Source of the DNA: JAQVWU01 sp964628455
Lineage (GTDB): Bacteria > Bacillota > Clostridia > Oscillospirales > CAG-272
Direction of reading: 5' to 3'
DNA length: 19,008 bases
Assembly (NCBI GenBank): GCA_964628455.1
Contig: CAZVPD010000066.1
Coordinates: 1-19,008 of the forward strand
Every line of letters starts with the position of its first letter. Position 1 is the stretch's first letter. The notes under the pieces are model-generated. The model did no database searches, was not told where the DNA came from, and was given only the letters and a program-made list of their open reading frames with translations. This document shows positions 6,842 to 14,266 of this stretch, one piece after another. The position numbers and the translations under genes are program-made.

Positions 6842-8445
6842 TCATTTCTCCCTGCGAAGGCGGCGGAGGTTTTTGACCGCCCGGTCGGCGGCGAGCTTTC
6901 CGGTCAGTATGCTGATCGGCAGGCCCGAAGGGCTGAATGTCCATTGCCCGGCCTGCAGCACATCCGGAAACGGCGTGCGGCAGGCATGCGCGACCCGGGT
7001 CATTTTGTTTTCGGACGGTATGAACTCGTTGGTAAAAGCCCAGCCGGTGATGCCCCCGTCGAGATTGCCGCTCAGCCTTTCGAGGGTAAGCGGCGAGGAA
7101 CTGAAGCGGCGGATCACATTCTGCTTTATCGTTTCAAAGACGGTGCGGTCGAGGACGTCGATGATCTTTTCCTCGGCGAAATTTTTGAATTCGTCGTAAA
7201 AGCCCAGAGACCTGATATTGTTTATAAAATCATAGTCCATCAGAACGCTGACGACCAGTCCGGTTTTTCCTTCCGGAGCGAGTTCTGCGTTCCGCAGGGA
7301 AGGAATGGCGACTTCATAGGTCGTATGATCGAGGTACGCGCTCATCCAGCCGAAAATCTCTTTTTTGTCCGCCGACCTGCTGACGGTTTTCAGTTTCCCG
7401 AAAATTTCGGACTGACCGCTCCTGTCGGGCGTGTAAAACAGATGGCCGCTCGTGCGCGACGAGAAGTATTCCCTGTCCAGGCCGACAGCCAGAAACAGCG
7501 AATAGATCGAATCTCCCCCTCTTTTCCCGGCGAGGAGGTTTTTTTGTTTTTCCACGGCTTTTTTGATCCGGCCGTTTCCGATCTTTTCCGTGTCGGCCGC
7601 CCGGTACAGCCGGTTAAGATCGGCTGCCCAGATCAGCTGACCGTATCCGTACTGCCGGCCGCTGCGGTCGGAAACCATTTTACCGACGGGGTCGATTTTT
7701 ATGATCTCCGTATCTGTACCGATCACGCCCCCCGACCCGATGATATAGTCCTTTATCTTTTCGGTCAGATCGGACGTACCCCCGACCGGGTATTCGTAAT
7801 CGAGATACAGGCTGAAATAGCTTAAAGCAAAAGAAGCGGGGTCTTTTGAAAAAAGTGCTGGCTGATGATATCGATCAGGGGCTGATGACCGGTCAGACGC
7901 CTGAGATAATCGTCGACAGGCACATTGAATTTTTTGATCCTCCCCGCTTTCGCCGCAAACCGGAACATCCAGGGAAGCAGTTCTTTCAGAAGATAGTCCT
8001 TGTCTTTCTTTAAATCTTTAAACAAAGGGTTCTCGATCCCGTACAGTATATCCATGTGATCCATGACTTTTCTTATCTCATGAAGGATGGCATCGATCTC
8101 CTTTTCATGACCGGGATACAGCTTCGCAAGCATGCCGCGGTAATCGTTCAGACTGTCCGCCGTTTCGACCCGCATCCGTTCTTTTTCGATCCCGATCGTC
8201 ACGATGCTTCGGACAAATTCGATATGGATGCCCAGCTGCTCCAGCATCGGCCGGACGATCCCGGAATCTACGATCCCCCTGACGCCGGCGTCATACAAAA
8301 AACCGTCGGCAGTGAACGAACTGACCAGTCCTCCGACATGGTCCTCTTTTTCGCAAAGCAGTGTTTTATACCCGTTCCGGACCAGAAAAGCCGCGCTTGT
8401 CAGTCCCGCGATCCCTCCGCCGACAATAACCGCATCGTATCTCAT
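6842..8445 (-). pseudogene. CrtI/retinol-saturase-like FAD oxidoreductase, interrupted by a -1 frameshift
   Basis: Two reading frames together encode a 534-aa member of the phytoene desaturase/all-trans-retinol saturase-like FAD family. The N-terminal frame (8445 down to 7822) holds the dinucleotide motif YDAVIVGGGIAGLTSAAFL and the EK-DHVGG turn. The second frame carries the middle and the C-terminal FAD motif AGQWTFSPSGLP. They join at a C4 run (complement of 7838-7841): adding one C gives QKTP-ASFALSYFSLYLDY, matching the family's usual TPxxFALxYFSLYLDY region. The enzyme probably reduces or desaturates a lipid, polyene or isoprenoid, although the substrate is unknown. Its ATG overlaps the SDR stop codon (ATGA at 8442-8445), and its TGA overlaps a possible flavodoxin start. 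Sequence conservation on both sides of the break argues for a recent lesion or a sequencing error rather than an old pseudogene. Confidence 0.85.
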
Positions 8446-9377
8446 CGGATCACCTGTTCCTTTTTTATCAAACCCGCCATCTCCAGACTCCTGTCCCAGA
8501 CTGTTTTCTGCAATTCCGGATCCAAAGCATGTTTTGCCGGTTTTTCCGGGATCGTCAGATTAAAAAACTCACCGCTGACCCCGCTCAGTTCGCCGGCTGA
8601 AGCCAGATAATAAAGAGCGTCGCCGGAGATCTCCGGATCTTTTAAAAAACGCCGGGTGACATGATGCAAAAACCAGCGGTACAGCCGGCCGTTGTTTTCG
8701 CCTATACCGGTCCTTACCCCGCCCGGGTGCATGGCATTGACGGTCACGCCGGTTCCTTTCAGGTCTTCGGCCATCTGCCATACCGTATACAGCTGCGCTG
8801 TCTTGGAAGCCCCGTAGCTCCTGAGCCCCGTGTAGATCCGTTTTTTCCAGTTTAAATCGTTTACGTCCAGTCCGTTGAACCGGTGTCCTTCGGAATTGAC
8901 CTGAATAATTCTCGAAGGGGAAGATCCGATCATTTTGTTCAGCAGCAGCTTCGTAAACAAAAAGGTCGCCACATGGTTGACGCAGAAAACCATCTCGCAG
9001 CCGTCCCCGTTGTATCTTCTTGTCGTCGAATGGATGCCGACGCTGTTGATCAGGACGTCTATCCTCGGATATGTCTCCGAGATCACTTTTGCCGCTTTTT
9101 CGACCTGCTTCAGATCTGAGAAATCAGCGATCACATAACCGGCACGCACCGGATACTTTTTTTCGATCTCTTCTTTGACGGCGATCGCTTTGCGTTCGTT
9201 TCTGACCGCCATTACGATGTCCGCCCCGCCGGCGGCCAGGGCTTTCACGGCTTCATGACCGACGCCGGAAGTGGCGCCGGATACAACGCAAAGCTTGCCG
9301 GCCATAGACTCATCGCTGTGCTTTTGAACGGCTCTGCCGTTTTTTATGAACATCAGCTCTTCCGGATATTTAAACAT
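8442..9377 (-). CDS. Short-chain dehydrogenase/reductase, retinol dehydrogenase-like
   Basis: A 311-aa classical-type SDR using NAD(P)H for alcohol/ketone interconversion. Seen are the cofactor motif SGATSGVG (33-40), an NSVG in place of the usual NNAG (111-114), the catalytic Ser162 in QVNSEGH, the YGASK active site (Tyr188, Lys192) and the MHPGG-VRTG loop (216-223) typical of RDH11/12-like and WWOX-like members. About 28 extra residues precede the Rossmann fold. The start at 9377 follows an AAAGGAGG site nine bases upstream. It lies 31 bases after the NTF2-like gene and overlaps the FAD oxidoreductase by four bases, so all are one operon. The RDH/retinol-saturase pairing suggests both enzymes act on a common hydrophobic substrate, but this is inference. 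Confidence 0.92.
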   Translation of the reverse strand: MFKYPEELMFIKNGRAVQKHSDESMAGKLCVVSGATSGVGHEAVKALAAGGADIVMAVRNERKAIAVKEEIEKKYPVRAGYVIADFSDLKQVEKAAKVISETYPRIDVLINSVGIHSTTRRYNGDGCEMVFCVNHVATFLFTKLLLNKMIGSSPSRIIQVNSEGHRFNGLDVNDLNWKKRIYTGLRSYGASKTAQLYTVWQMAEDLKGTGVTVNAMHPGGVRTGIGENNGRLYRWFLHHVTRRFLKDPEISGDALYYLASAGELSGVSGEFFNLTIPEKPAKHALDPELQKTVWDRSLEMAGLIKKEQVIR

Positions 9378-9408
9378 CGCTTCGCCCCTCCTTTCCCGGT
9401 TATCCGGA

Positions 9409-9864
9409 TCATCCGAAAAAAGCTCTCATAAACCACCGGTAGATCTTTCCGACGACCGGGATCCCGTCGTAAATATCACCCCAGAGATCGTAATAATCCC
9501 TCTGTTCGGTGATCAGGCCTTTGTCGTCAAAAGTCAGTCTGGTGGAACCGAAAATCGGCTTTTTGGGGAAAAACCGGAACGACATGGTCATCTTCCAGTC
9601 CATCATCACAACAGGACCGGTTTTGACGATATGATAGATATCCATCTTCAGGCTTTTGCAGCGCCCTGCCAGGCGGCTGCACATGGCCTCGAACTTTGCT
9701 TTGCCTTCGATCTGCTGGATCGAATCCCGAAAAAGAATATTCTCATGGTAAAACGGGAAAATATGGGACCAGTCCGGCTTCCCTTCCTCGCTGTAGGTTT
9801 TCGACCACAATTCTCTGATCTCCTCAACAGACAGGTTTCTGTTTTCCTGCAGGTTTTCCGACAT
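9409..9864 (-). CDS. NTF2/SnoaL-like family protein
   Basis: A 151-aa protein resembling nuclear transport factor 2/SnoaL-like folds: a small alpha+beta cone with a hydrophobic pocket. The pattern is an amphipathic start (SVEEIRELWSKTYSEEG), WSHIFPFYHENILFRDS, a G-K-A-KF-E helix, then paired strands (VMMDWKMTMSFRF, RLTFDDKGLITEQRDYYD) and a basic aromatic C-terminus. Family members can be isomerases, cyclases or lipid binders, and catalytic function cannot be told from the sequence alone. It is the first gene of the redox operon, with GGAG seven bases upstream of its start and a promoter about 60 bases upstream. In Proteobacteria NTF2-like proteins are found beside SDR and amine-oxidase-like FAD genes in lipid-modifying operons, giving a loose precedent. 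Confidence 0.82.
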   Translation of the reverse strand: MSENLQENRNLSVEEIRELWSKTYSEEGKPDWSHIFPFYHENILFRDSIQQIEGKAKFEAMCSRLAGRCKSLKMDIYHIVKTGPVVMMDWKMTMSFRFFPKKPIFGSTRLTFDDKGLITEQRDYYDLWGDIYDGIPVVGKIYRWFMRAFFG

Positions 9865-9924
9865 GTAAACACTCCGTCCGTATTTATTCTTCGTTTCGCG
9901 GAAAAAAAGAAAGTCTATACTTTT

Positions 9925-9952
9925 ATTATAATCATTTGCTGCGGAAAATCAA
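9925..9952 (-). promoter_or_regulatory. Promoter for the NTF2-SDR-FAD oxidoreductase-flavodoxin operon
   Basis: On the minus strand, TTGATT (complement of 9947-9952) and a perfect TATAAT (complement of 9925-9930) are separated by 16 bases. The transcript would start near 9918 and leave a leader of about 54 bases before the NTF2-like start at 9864. The -35 element lies in the loop of the hairpin at 9938-9965. Confidence 0.6.
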
Positions 9953-9965
9953 GACTCTCCGCAGC
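9938..9965. repeat. 8-bp perfect hairpin directly after the GH31 stop codon
   Basis: GCTGCGGA (9938-9945) pairs perfectly with TCCGCAGC (9958-9965), with a 12-base loop, adjacent to the GH31 stop codon on the minus strand. It lacks an immediate U-tract in that direction (AAATGATTATAAT follows), so it is not a canonical intrinsic terminator. It may stabilise the 3' end or reduce read-through into the redox operon. Confidence 0.5.
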
Positions 9966-12395
9966 TTAAGAAAAGTTCAGCAGAATTTCATCGCCTTCAT
10001 AGACAACGGTCTTCGATCGTTTTCCGGTCACTTCGGCGATAAAAACGATAGATCCCGGCATGCCCGCAAAAGTCCCGGAACGTTTTCCGATTTTCAGCAC
10101 ACCGCAGTCCTCCTTCCAGCTGATATCGATCACGGCATAAGCGCCTTTTTCGTAATTACAGTTGTCGTTTTCATCCTGGTACAGGATAAAAGCGCCGTCG
10201 GCGCCCGGGAAGACGGTCAGCGTGATGACGCTGCGGGAAACGGCTCCGGTATGCTCCGCCGCCTCCGCCGTCGGGACAACCGAACCCGCCTTCACAAAAA
10301 CAGGCAGGATGTCAAGGGAGGCCTTTGCGGTTATCCTCTGTCCCCCGCCGTATCTTTCGTGCGTCCAAAAGTCATACCAGTCCGTTCCGGCAGGCAGATA
10401 CACTTCGCGCGTTTTATCCGTGCCTGCAAGGGGTTCGGAGTTTTTCCCGTAGTACATGGGCTTTGTGACCGGGCAGACCAGGAGCGAGCTTCCGAACATA
10501 TACTGGTCTTTGATGTCATACACATCCGGGTCGCCGATAAAATCAAAAGAAAGCAGGCGCATCATGGTAGAATGCCTGAGCGTGACCATGCCCGCTTCCG
10601 AATAGATATAGGGCAGGAGCCGATAGCGCAGCCTGTCGAATTTCGCAAGGATATCATAAAAAAGTTCGCCTTCTTCCCCGAAGCGCCATATCTCCCGACG
10701 TGTATCCGTCCCGTGGGAACGGAACACGGGCAAAAACACACCGAGCTGGAACCACCGGGTGTACAGCTCGCGGTATCCTGAATCCCCGCAGCCCTCCTCA
10801 TAATCCCCGTCCCAGAACCACGCGCTTCCCCTTTTGACAAAGAAGCCGCCGATGTCCAGAGTCCAGTAAGGCATGCCCGAGGCGCAGAAACCGAGTCCGG
10901 CGGGGATCTGCTTCGCCAGCGTCTCCCACTTCGCGCTTATATCGCCCGACCATAAAACCGTCCCGTATTTTTGCTGTCCCGTATAGCCGCTTCTTGTCAG
11001 GTTCACGACGCGCTTCTCCTCCGAAACGCTTCTCTGTCCCTCGTAAATCGCTTTTGCGTGCATGAGCGGATAGGCATTGGTATAGGCTTCATCGATATAG
11101 ACCCTCGCCGCGTGATGGAACGCCAGATAATTCCCGTCCGGCTCCGGCTTCATGGCTGTGTTCCATTCGGGCGTCACAGGCTCGCTCGAGTCACACCACC
11201 ACGCGTCGGTCCCTGCGGAGAACAGGCCTTCGTCGGCCTGCTTCCAGTACAGCCGCCTGGCTTTTTCGTCAAAGGCATTGTAGATTTCGCTGTTCCCGAG
11301 CAGGCAGTCATTCGATTTCATTTCGGCGTGGTCGGCCGTGTCCCTGTGCATGTTGGGCCATACGGAGATCATCAGACGGGCATTCATCGCGTGCAGGGCA
11401 CGGGTCATTGCGCAGGGGTCGGGAAAGCGCGACGGGTCAAAGGTCTTCTGCCCCCACATGCCCTCCCGCCACGACTGCCAGTCCAGAACGATGCAGTCAA
11501 GGGGCAGCCCGCGGCGCCTGTATTCCCCGACCGTGTCCAGCAGTTCCCGCTGCGATTCGTATCTTTCCTGCGACTGGATATAACCGAAAGCCCACAGGGG
11601 GAGCATGGACGCCCGCCCTGTCAGGCTGCGGTAACCCCCGATGAGGTCGTCGAAAGTCTCCCCGCAGATAAAATAGTAGTCGAGTTCGTCCGCCGCCTCG
11701 CTGTATAGATAGCTGCCGTATTCGTTGTCGCTGAAGATCAGCGGCGAATAGGTGTCCTGCAGAATGCCGTAGCCCCGGATCGAGATGAAAAAGGGCATCG
11801 CGATCTTCATGTTGGCCTGATGCACGTAAAGGCGTTTTCCCCGCAGATTTAAACTGCTTTCCCCATGCTGGCCCAGACCGTACAGCGCTTCCCCTTCGGA
11901 CCATTCGAATTCCAGCCTGGTCCGGTAAAGCGTCCTGTCGAATATTCTCTTTGCGTCGCGGACCACTTCCTTGATGCCGTCGGGCGTCGTGATCTTCTCC
12001 GGGACGCTGTCCCCGTCAAAAACCGTTTTATACGCGTCGAAAGCCTCCAGTTCTTTCCCGCCGCGGTCCGGCTCTTTTGCGAGCAGCCTGCCTTTGCGGT
12101 CATAGTAGGAAAACGCGCCGGTGTTTTTCCTGACGACAAGGGTCACGTTCTCCGCGGAGAGCGTGACGGCCGGCCCGTCATCCGCATAGGACCACGCGCA
12201 GGCTGCGGACTTCGGCAGCATTCCCAAACCCGGGATCTCCGAAAATTCATCTTTTAACGTATAGGTTATCCTGAGAATAAAACCCGAATAAGGCTCGATT
12301 TTTATACGGCCGTTTCCGGTCTCCAGGATCAGGGCGTTTTCCGTTTGTATGGTTCCGAGAACAGCCGTCTGTTTTCGTTTTACTGCGGTAAGCAT
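9966..12395 (-). CDS. GH31 alpha-glycosidase, alpha-xylosidase-like
   Basis: Predicted retaining alpha-glycosidase of family GH31, closest by motif to alpha-xylosidases. The 809-aa protein has an N-terminal beta domain (1 to about 255), a TIM barrel (about 260-620) and C-terminal beta domains. Key motifs are QSQERYESQ and VLDWQSW at the barrel entry, DAWWCDSSEP with nucleophile Asp402, and LWSGDISAKWETL with acid/base Asp485; the DAWW-x-D-x-x-EP form fits XylS-type enzymes. No signal peptide, so it probably acts on imported oligosaccharides, perhaps xyloglucan fragments, which is inference. The start at ATG 12395 is chosen because AAGGAGG lies five bases upstream; an upstream GTG at 12434 overlaps the preceding stop codon but has no such support. 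It is the last gene of the carbohydrate operon. Confidence 0.88.
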   Translation of the reverse strand: MLTAVKRKQTAVLGTIQTENALILETGNGRIKIEPYSGFILRITYTLKDEFSEIPGLGMLPKSAACAWSYADDGPAVTLSAENVTLVVRKNTGAFSYYDRKGRLLAKEPDRGGKELEAFDAYKTVFDGDSVPEKITTPDGIKEVVRDAKRIFDRTLYRTRLEFEWSEGEALYGLGQHGESSLNLRGKRLYVHQANMKIAMPFFISIRGYGILQDTYSPLIFSDNEYGSYLYSEAADELDYYFICGETFDDLIGGYRSLTGRASMLPLWAFGYIQSQERYESQRELLDTVGEYRRRGLPLDCIVLDWQSWREGMWGQKTFDPSRFPDPCAMTRALHAMNARLMISVWPNMHRDTADHAEMKSNDCLLGNSEIYNAFDEKARRLYWKQADEGLFSAGTDAWWCDSSEPVTPEWNTAMKPEPDGNYLAFHHAARVYIDEAYTNAYPLMHAKAIYEGQRSVSEEKRVVNLTRSGYTGQQKYGTVLWSGDISAKWETLAKQIPAGLGFCASGMPYWTLDIGGFFVKRGSAWFWDGDYEEGCGDSGYRELYTRWFQLGVFLPVFRSHGTDTRREIWRFGEEGELFYDILAKFDRLRYRLLPYIYSEAGMVTLRHSTMMRLLSFDFIGDPDVYDIKDQYMFGSSLLVCPVTKPMYYGKNSEPLAGTDKTREVYLPAGTDWYDFWTHERYGGGQRITAKASLDILPVFVKAGSVVPTAEAAEHTGAVSRSVITLTVFPGADGAFILYQDENDNCNYEKGAYAVIDISWKEDCGVLKIGKRSGTFAGMPGSIVFIAEVTGKRSKTVVYEGDEILLNFS

Positions 12396-12430
12396 CCGTT
12401 CCTCCTTATTATAAGCTCTCCCGGAAAACT

Positions 12431-14251
12431 TCACGCCCGGTCTTTCCAGCGGAGCAGCACCGCTTCGCAGAAACCGCCATCGGAAGATACGATCTCGTAA
12501 CCGCCGAAGGACGCCGGGATGACCGCGCTCTGGAAGAGCTCGATGTCGGCGGAATATGCGGGGTCGGAGGTGCTGCGGATGACGGCGCGTTTGCCTGTGG
12601 TCAGCGTGACGATGTGCGCGAAACGGTGTCCGGTGCTGTTTTCCGCTTTGGTATAAAAATGAAACCGCTCGATCTCAAAGGGCATTTCGGGCACCGAAGC
12701 GTAGCGGTCATGCCTGAAGTCCTTTGTCCAGCGCATGACTTTGGGTTTTGCCAGCAGGTTTTCTTTGACCCAGCTCTCCCGCCTCCATTTTTCGTTGTCG
12801 AACCCGTGTTCCGTCTGCATCCTGCACGGCTTCGCGGTCATCGTTTTCGTCCTGTCGTCCCAGCTCGGACGCGCGTAGTCGTATTCGAAAAAGCTGTATT
12901 CGGTGGCCGCGACCGACGGGCAGGTGTCCATTTCCAGCACCATCTGATTGCCGCCGTGGCCGTGGGTGGTCCCGGGCGGGATCAGGTACAGGTCCCCGAC
13001 GTTGCTGTCCCACAGGCAGAAATAGTCCCTCCAGTTGTCGATCGCCTCCAGGTTCTGCGACCTGCGGCAGATCTCTTCCCATTCCTCGAGGTCGGCGCCG
13101 TCCTTATAACCCATAATCGTGCAGGCGCCCTCGTAGGCTTCGCAGATATAATAGGTCTCGTAGCGTCCGAGCGGTTCGTTGAACCGGCGGGTGACGTATC
13201 CCGTGGACGGATGGTTGTGGATGGGCATCGCCGTCCGCTCGAGGGGGGCCGGTTCGGGGAAATAGCCGTCGTCCAGCCAGACGTCCATCGGGAAAAGGCG
13301 GGGATACCGCTCCGTCAGGTATTCGCCCAGCAGTTCTTTCTGATACTGCATCAGATTGAGCATGGGCATCTCGAGGACCCGTCCCTCATCGTATTCGATC
13401 ATCATCCCGAGTTCCGGTCCGGCAAGCTCGTTCCAGGCGTTGCACTCAAGTCCCGGAACATCGAACAGGTCACGGTAACGATAAGCCCCCCACGGACCCG
13501 GCTGAAAGATCTTGATCTCCTTGACCGGATATTTCAGGGCCGTCCGGATGATCTCGTCATAACTTTCCCGCGGCAGGATCTTCAGGCTGTCCGGCGAGAC
13601 AGCCTCCATCCAGAAATCCATCCGGCTGTACAGGTGTTCCTTCTGGTGGTCGAGCATATGATAGTCGCTGTAATAATACTCCTTCCATCCGTATGACGGG
13701 TCGGGTTTATCCGAACCGAAGGGCACCAGCGCGCCCTCCCACATCTGCCACAGGATCGGCTGCCGCGTTTTGTCGCAGTATACGATGATGTCCGGCTGCG
13801 GATCGAGCAGGACCGTGGCGGCGCCGCATCCATACAGCAGAAGGTCCTGTCCGGCGCACCGGATCTTTTCGTTCAGCGCGGCGATCCCGCCGCGGTCCAG
13901 AAGGTCTTCGATCCTGCCGTTTTCGTTGACAGAACCGAACGCCGGGTCGTCGGTGATAAACGGCTTTTTATACGCTGCGCGGGCTTCAGCCGGCACAAAA
14001 CAGCTGTGCATGGAAAAAGTCCCGATGTCCGGCGCCTCCTCGCGGAAAGCCGCGGCGATGCTTTCCCACGCGATGCCATACCAGCCGTCCAGCGCGATCA
14101 CGGCCGGGCGGTTTTTTTCAAGGCGGATCCGGGCTGCCTCCCGGAGAATGACTCTGACAGCGGGTATTTTCCCTTCGGTCACCGACGCCCTGCAGCTGTC
14201 GGATACGCGGATCCTGTTTTGCGCGTTTCTGCGGTCTTCATAGAGCGGCAT
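12431..14251 (-). CDS. Fusion of a degenerate kinase-like domain and a class I phosphomannose-isomerase-like cupin
   Basis: The C-terminal part (about 245-606) resembles class I mannose-6-phosphate isomerases. GPWGAYRYRDLF (252-263) matches the family's WGG region, and HNH (345-347), Glu365 in RYETYY and His430 in PPGTTHGHG match the Zn-ligand pattern. These should convert a sugar or sugar phosphate between aldose and ketose. The N-terminal part (about 1-210) resembles P-loop nucleoside kinases (ALDGWYGIAWES at the Walker A place, then LLLYGCGAATVLL), but the GKS/T lysine is missing, so ATP hydrolysis is unlikely. A similar architecture is known in large ManA-like proteins of other anaerobes. 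At 606 aa it is far longer than ManA (about 320-390). AAAGGAG seven bases before ATG fixes the start. It lies between the six-hairpin glycosidase and GH31 genes and may process a sugar released by them. Confidence 0.75.
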   Translation of the reverse strand: MPLYEDRRNAQNRIRVSDSCRASVTEGKIPAVRVILREAARIRLEKNRPAVIALDGWYGIAWESIAAAFREEAPDIGTFSMHSCFVPAEARAAYKKPFITDDPAFGSVNENGRIEDLLDRGGIAALNEKIRCAGQDLLLYGCGAATVLLDPQPDIIVYCDKTRQPILWQMWEGALVPFGSDKPDPSYGWKEYYYSDYHMLDHQKEHLYSRMDFWMEAVSPDSLKILPRESYDEIIRTALKYPVKEIKIFQPGPWGAYRYRDLFDVPGLECNAWNELAGPELGMMIEYDEGRVLEMPMLNLMQYQKELLGEYLTERYPRLFPMDVWLDDGYFPEPAPLERTAMPIHNHPSTGYVTRRFNEPLGRYETYYICEAYEGACTIMGYKDGADLEEWEEICRRSQNLEAIDNWRDYFCLWDSNVGDLYLIPPGTTHGHGGNQMVLEMDTCPSVAATEYSFFEYDYARPSWDDRTKTMTAKPCRMQTEHGFDNEKWRRESWVKENLLAKPKVMRWTKDFRHDRYASVPEMPFEIERFHFYTKAENSTGHRFAHIVTLTTGKRAVIRSTSDPAYSADIELFQSAVIPASFGGYEIVSSDGGFCEAVLLRWKDRA

Positions 14252-14266
14252 ATTCTTTCTCCTTTA

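Noticed and set aside
9966..12434. GTG start at 12434 for the GH31 gene, overlapping the preceding stop codon.
   Set aside because: ATG at 12395 has a strong AAGGAGG site at the right distance, and the extra 13 residues show no conserved sequence.
12614..13696. A 360-codon open frame on the plus strand, antisense to the isomerase-like gene.
   Set aside because: Same reason: no family resemblance, and the opposite strand encodes conserved zinc-ligand motifs in a complete gene.
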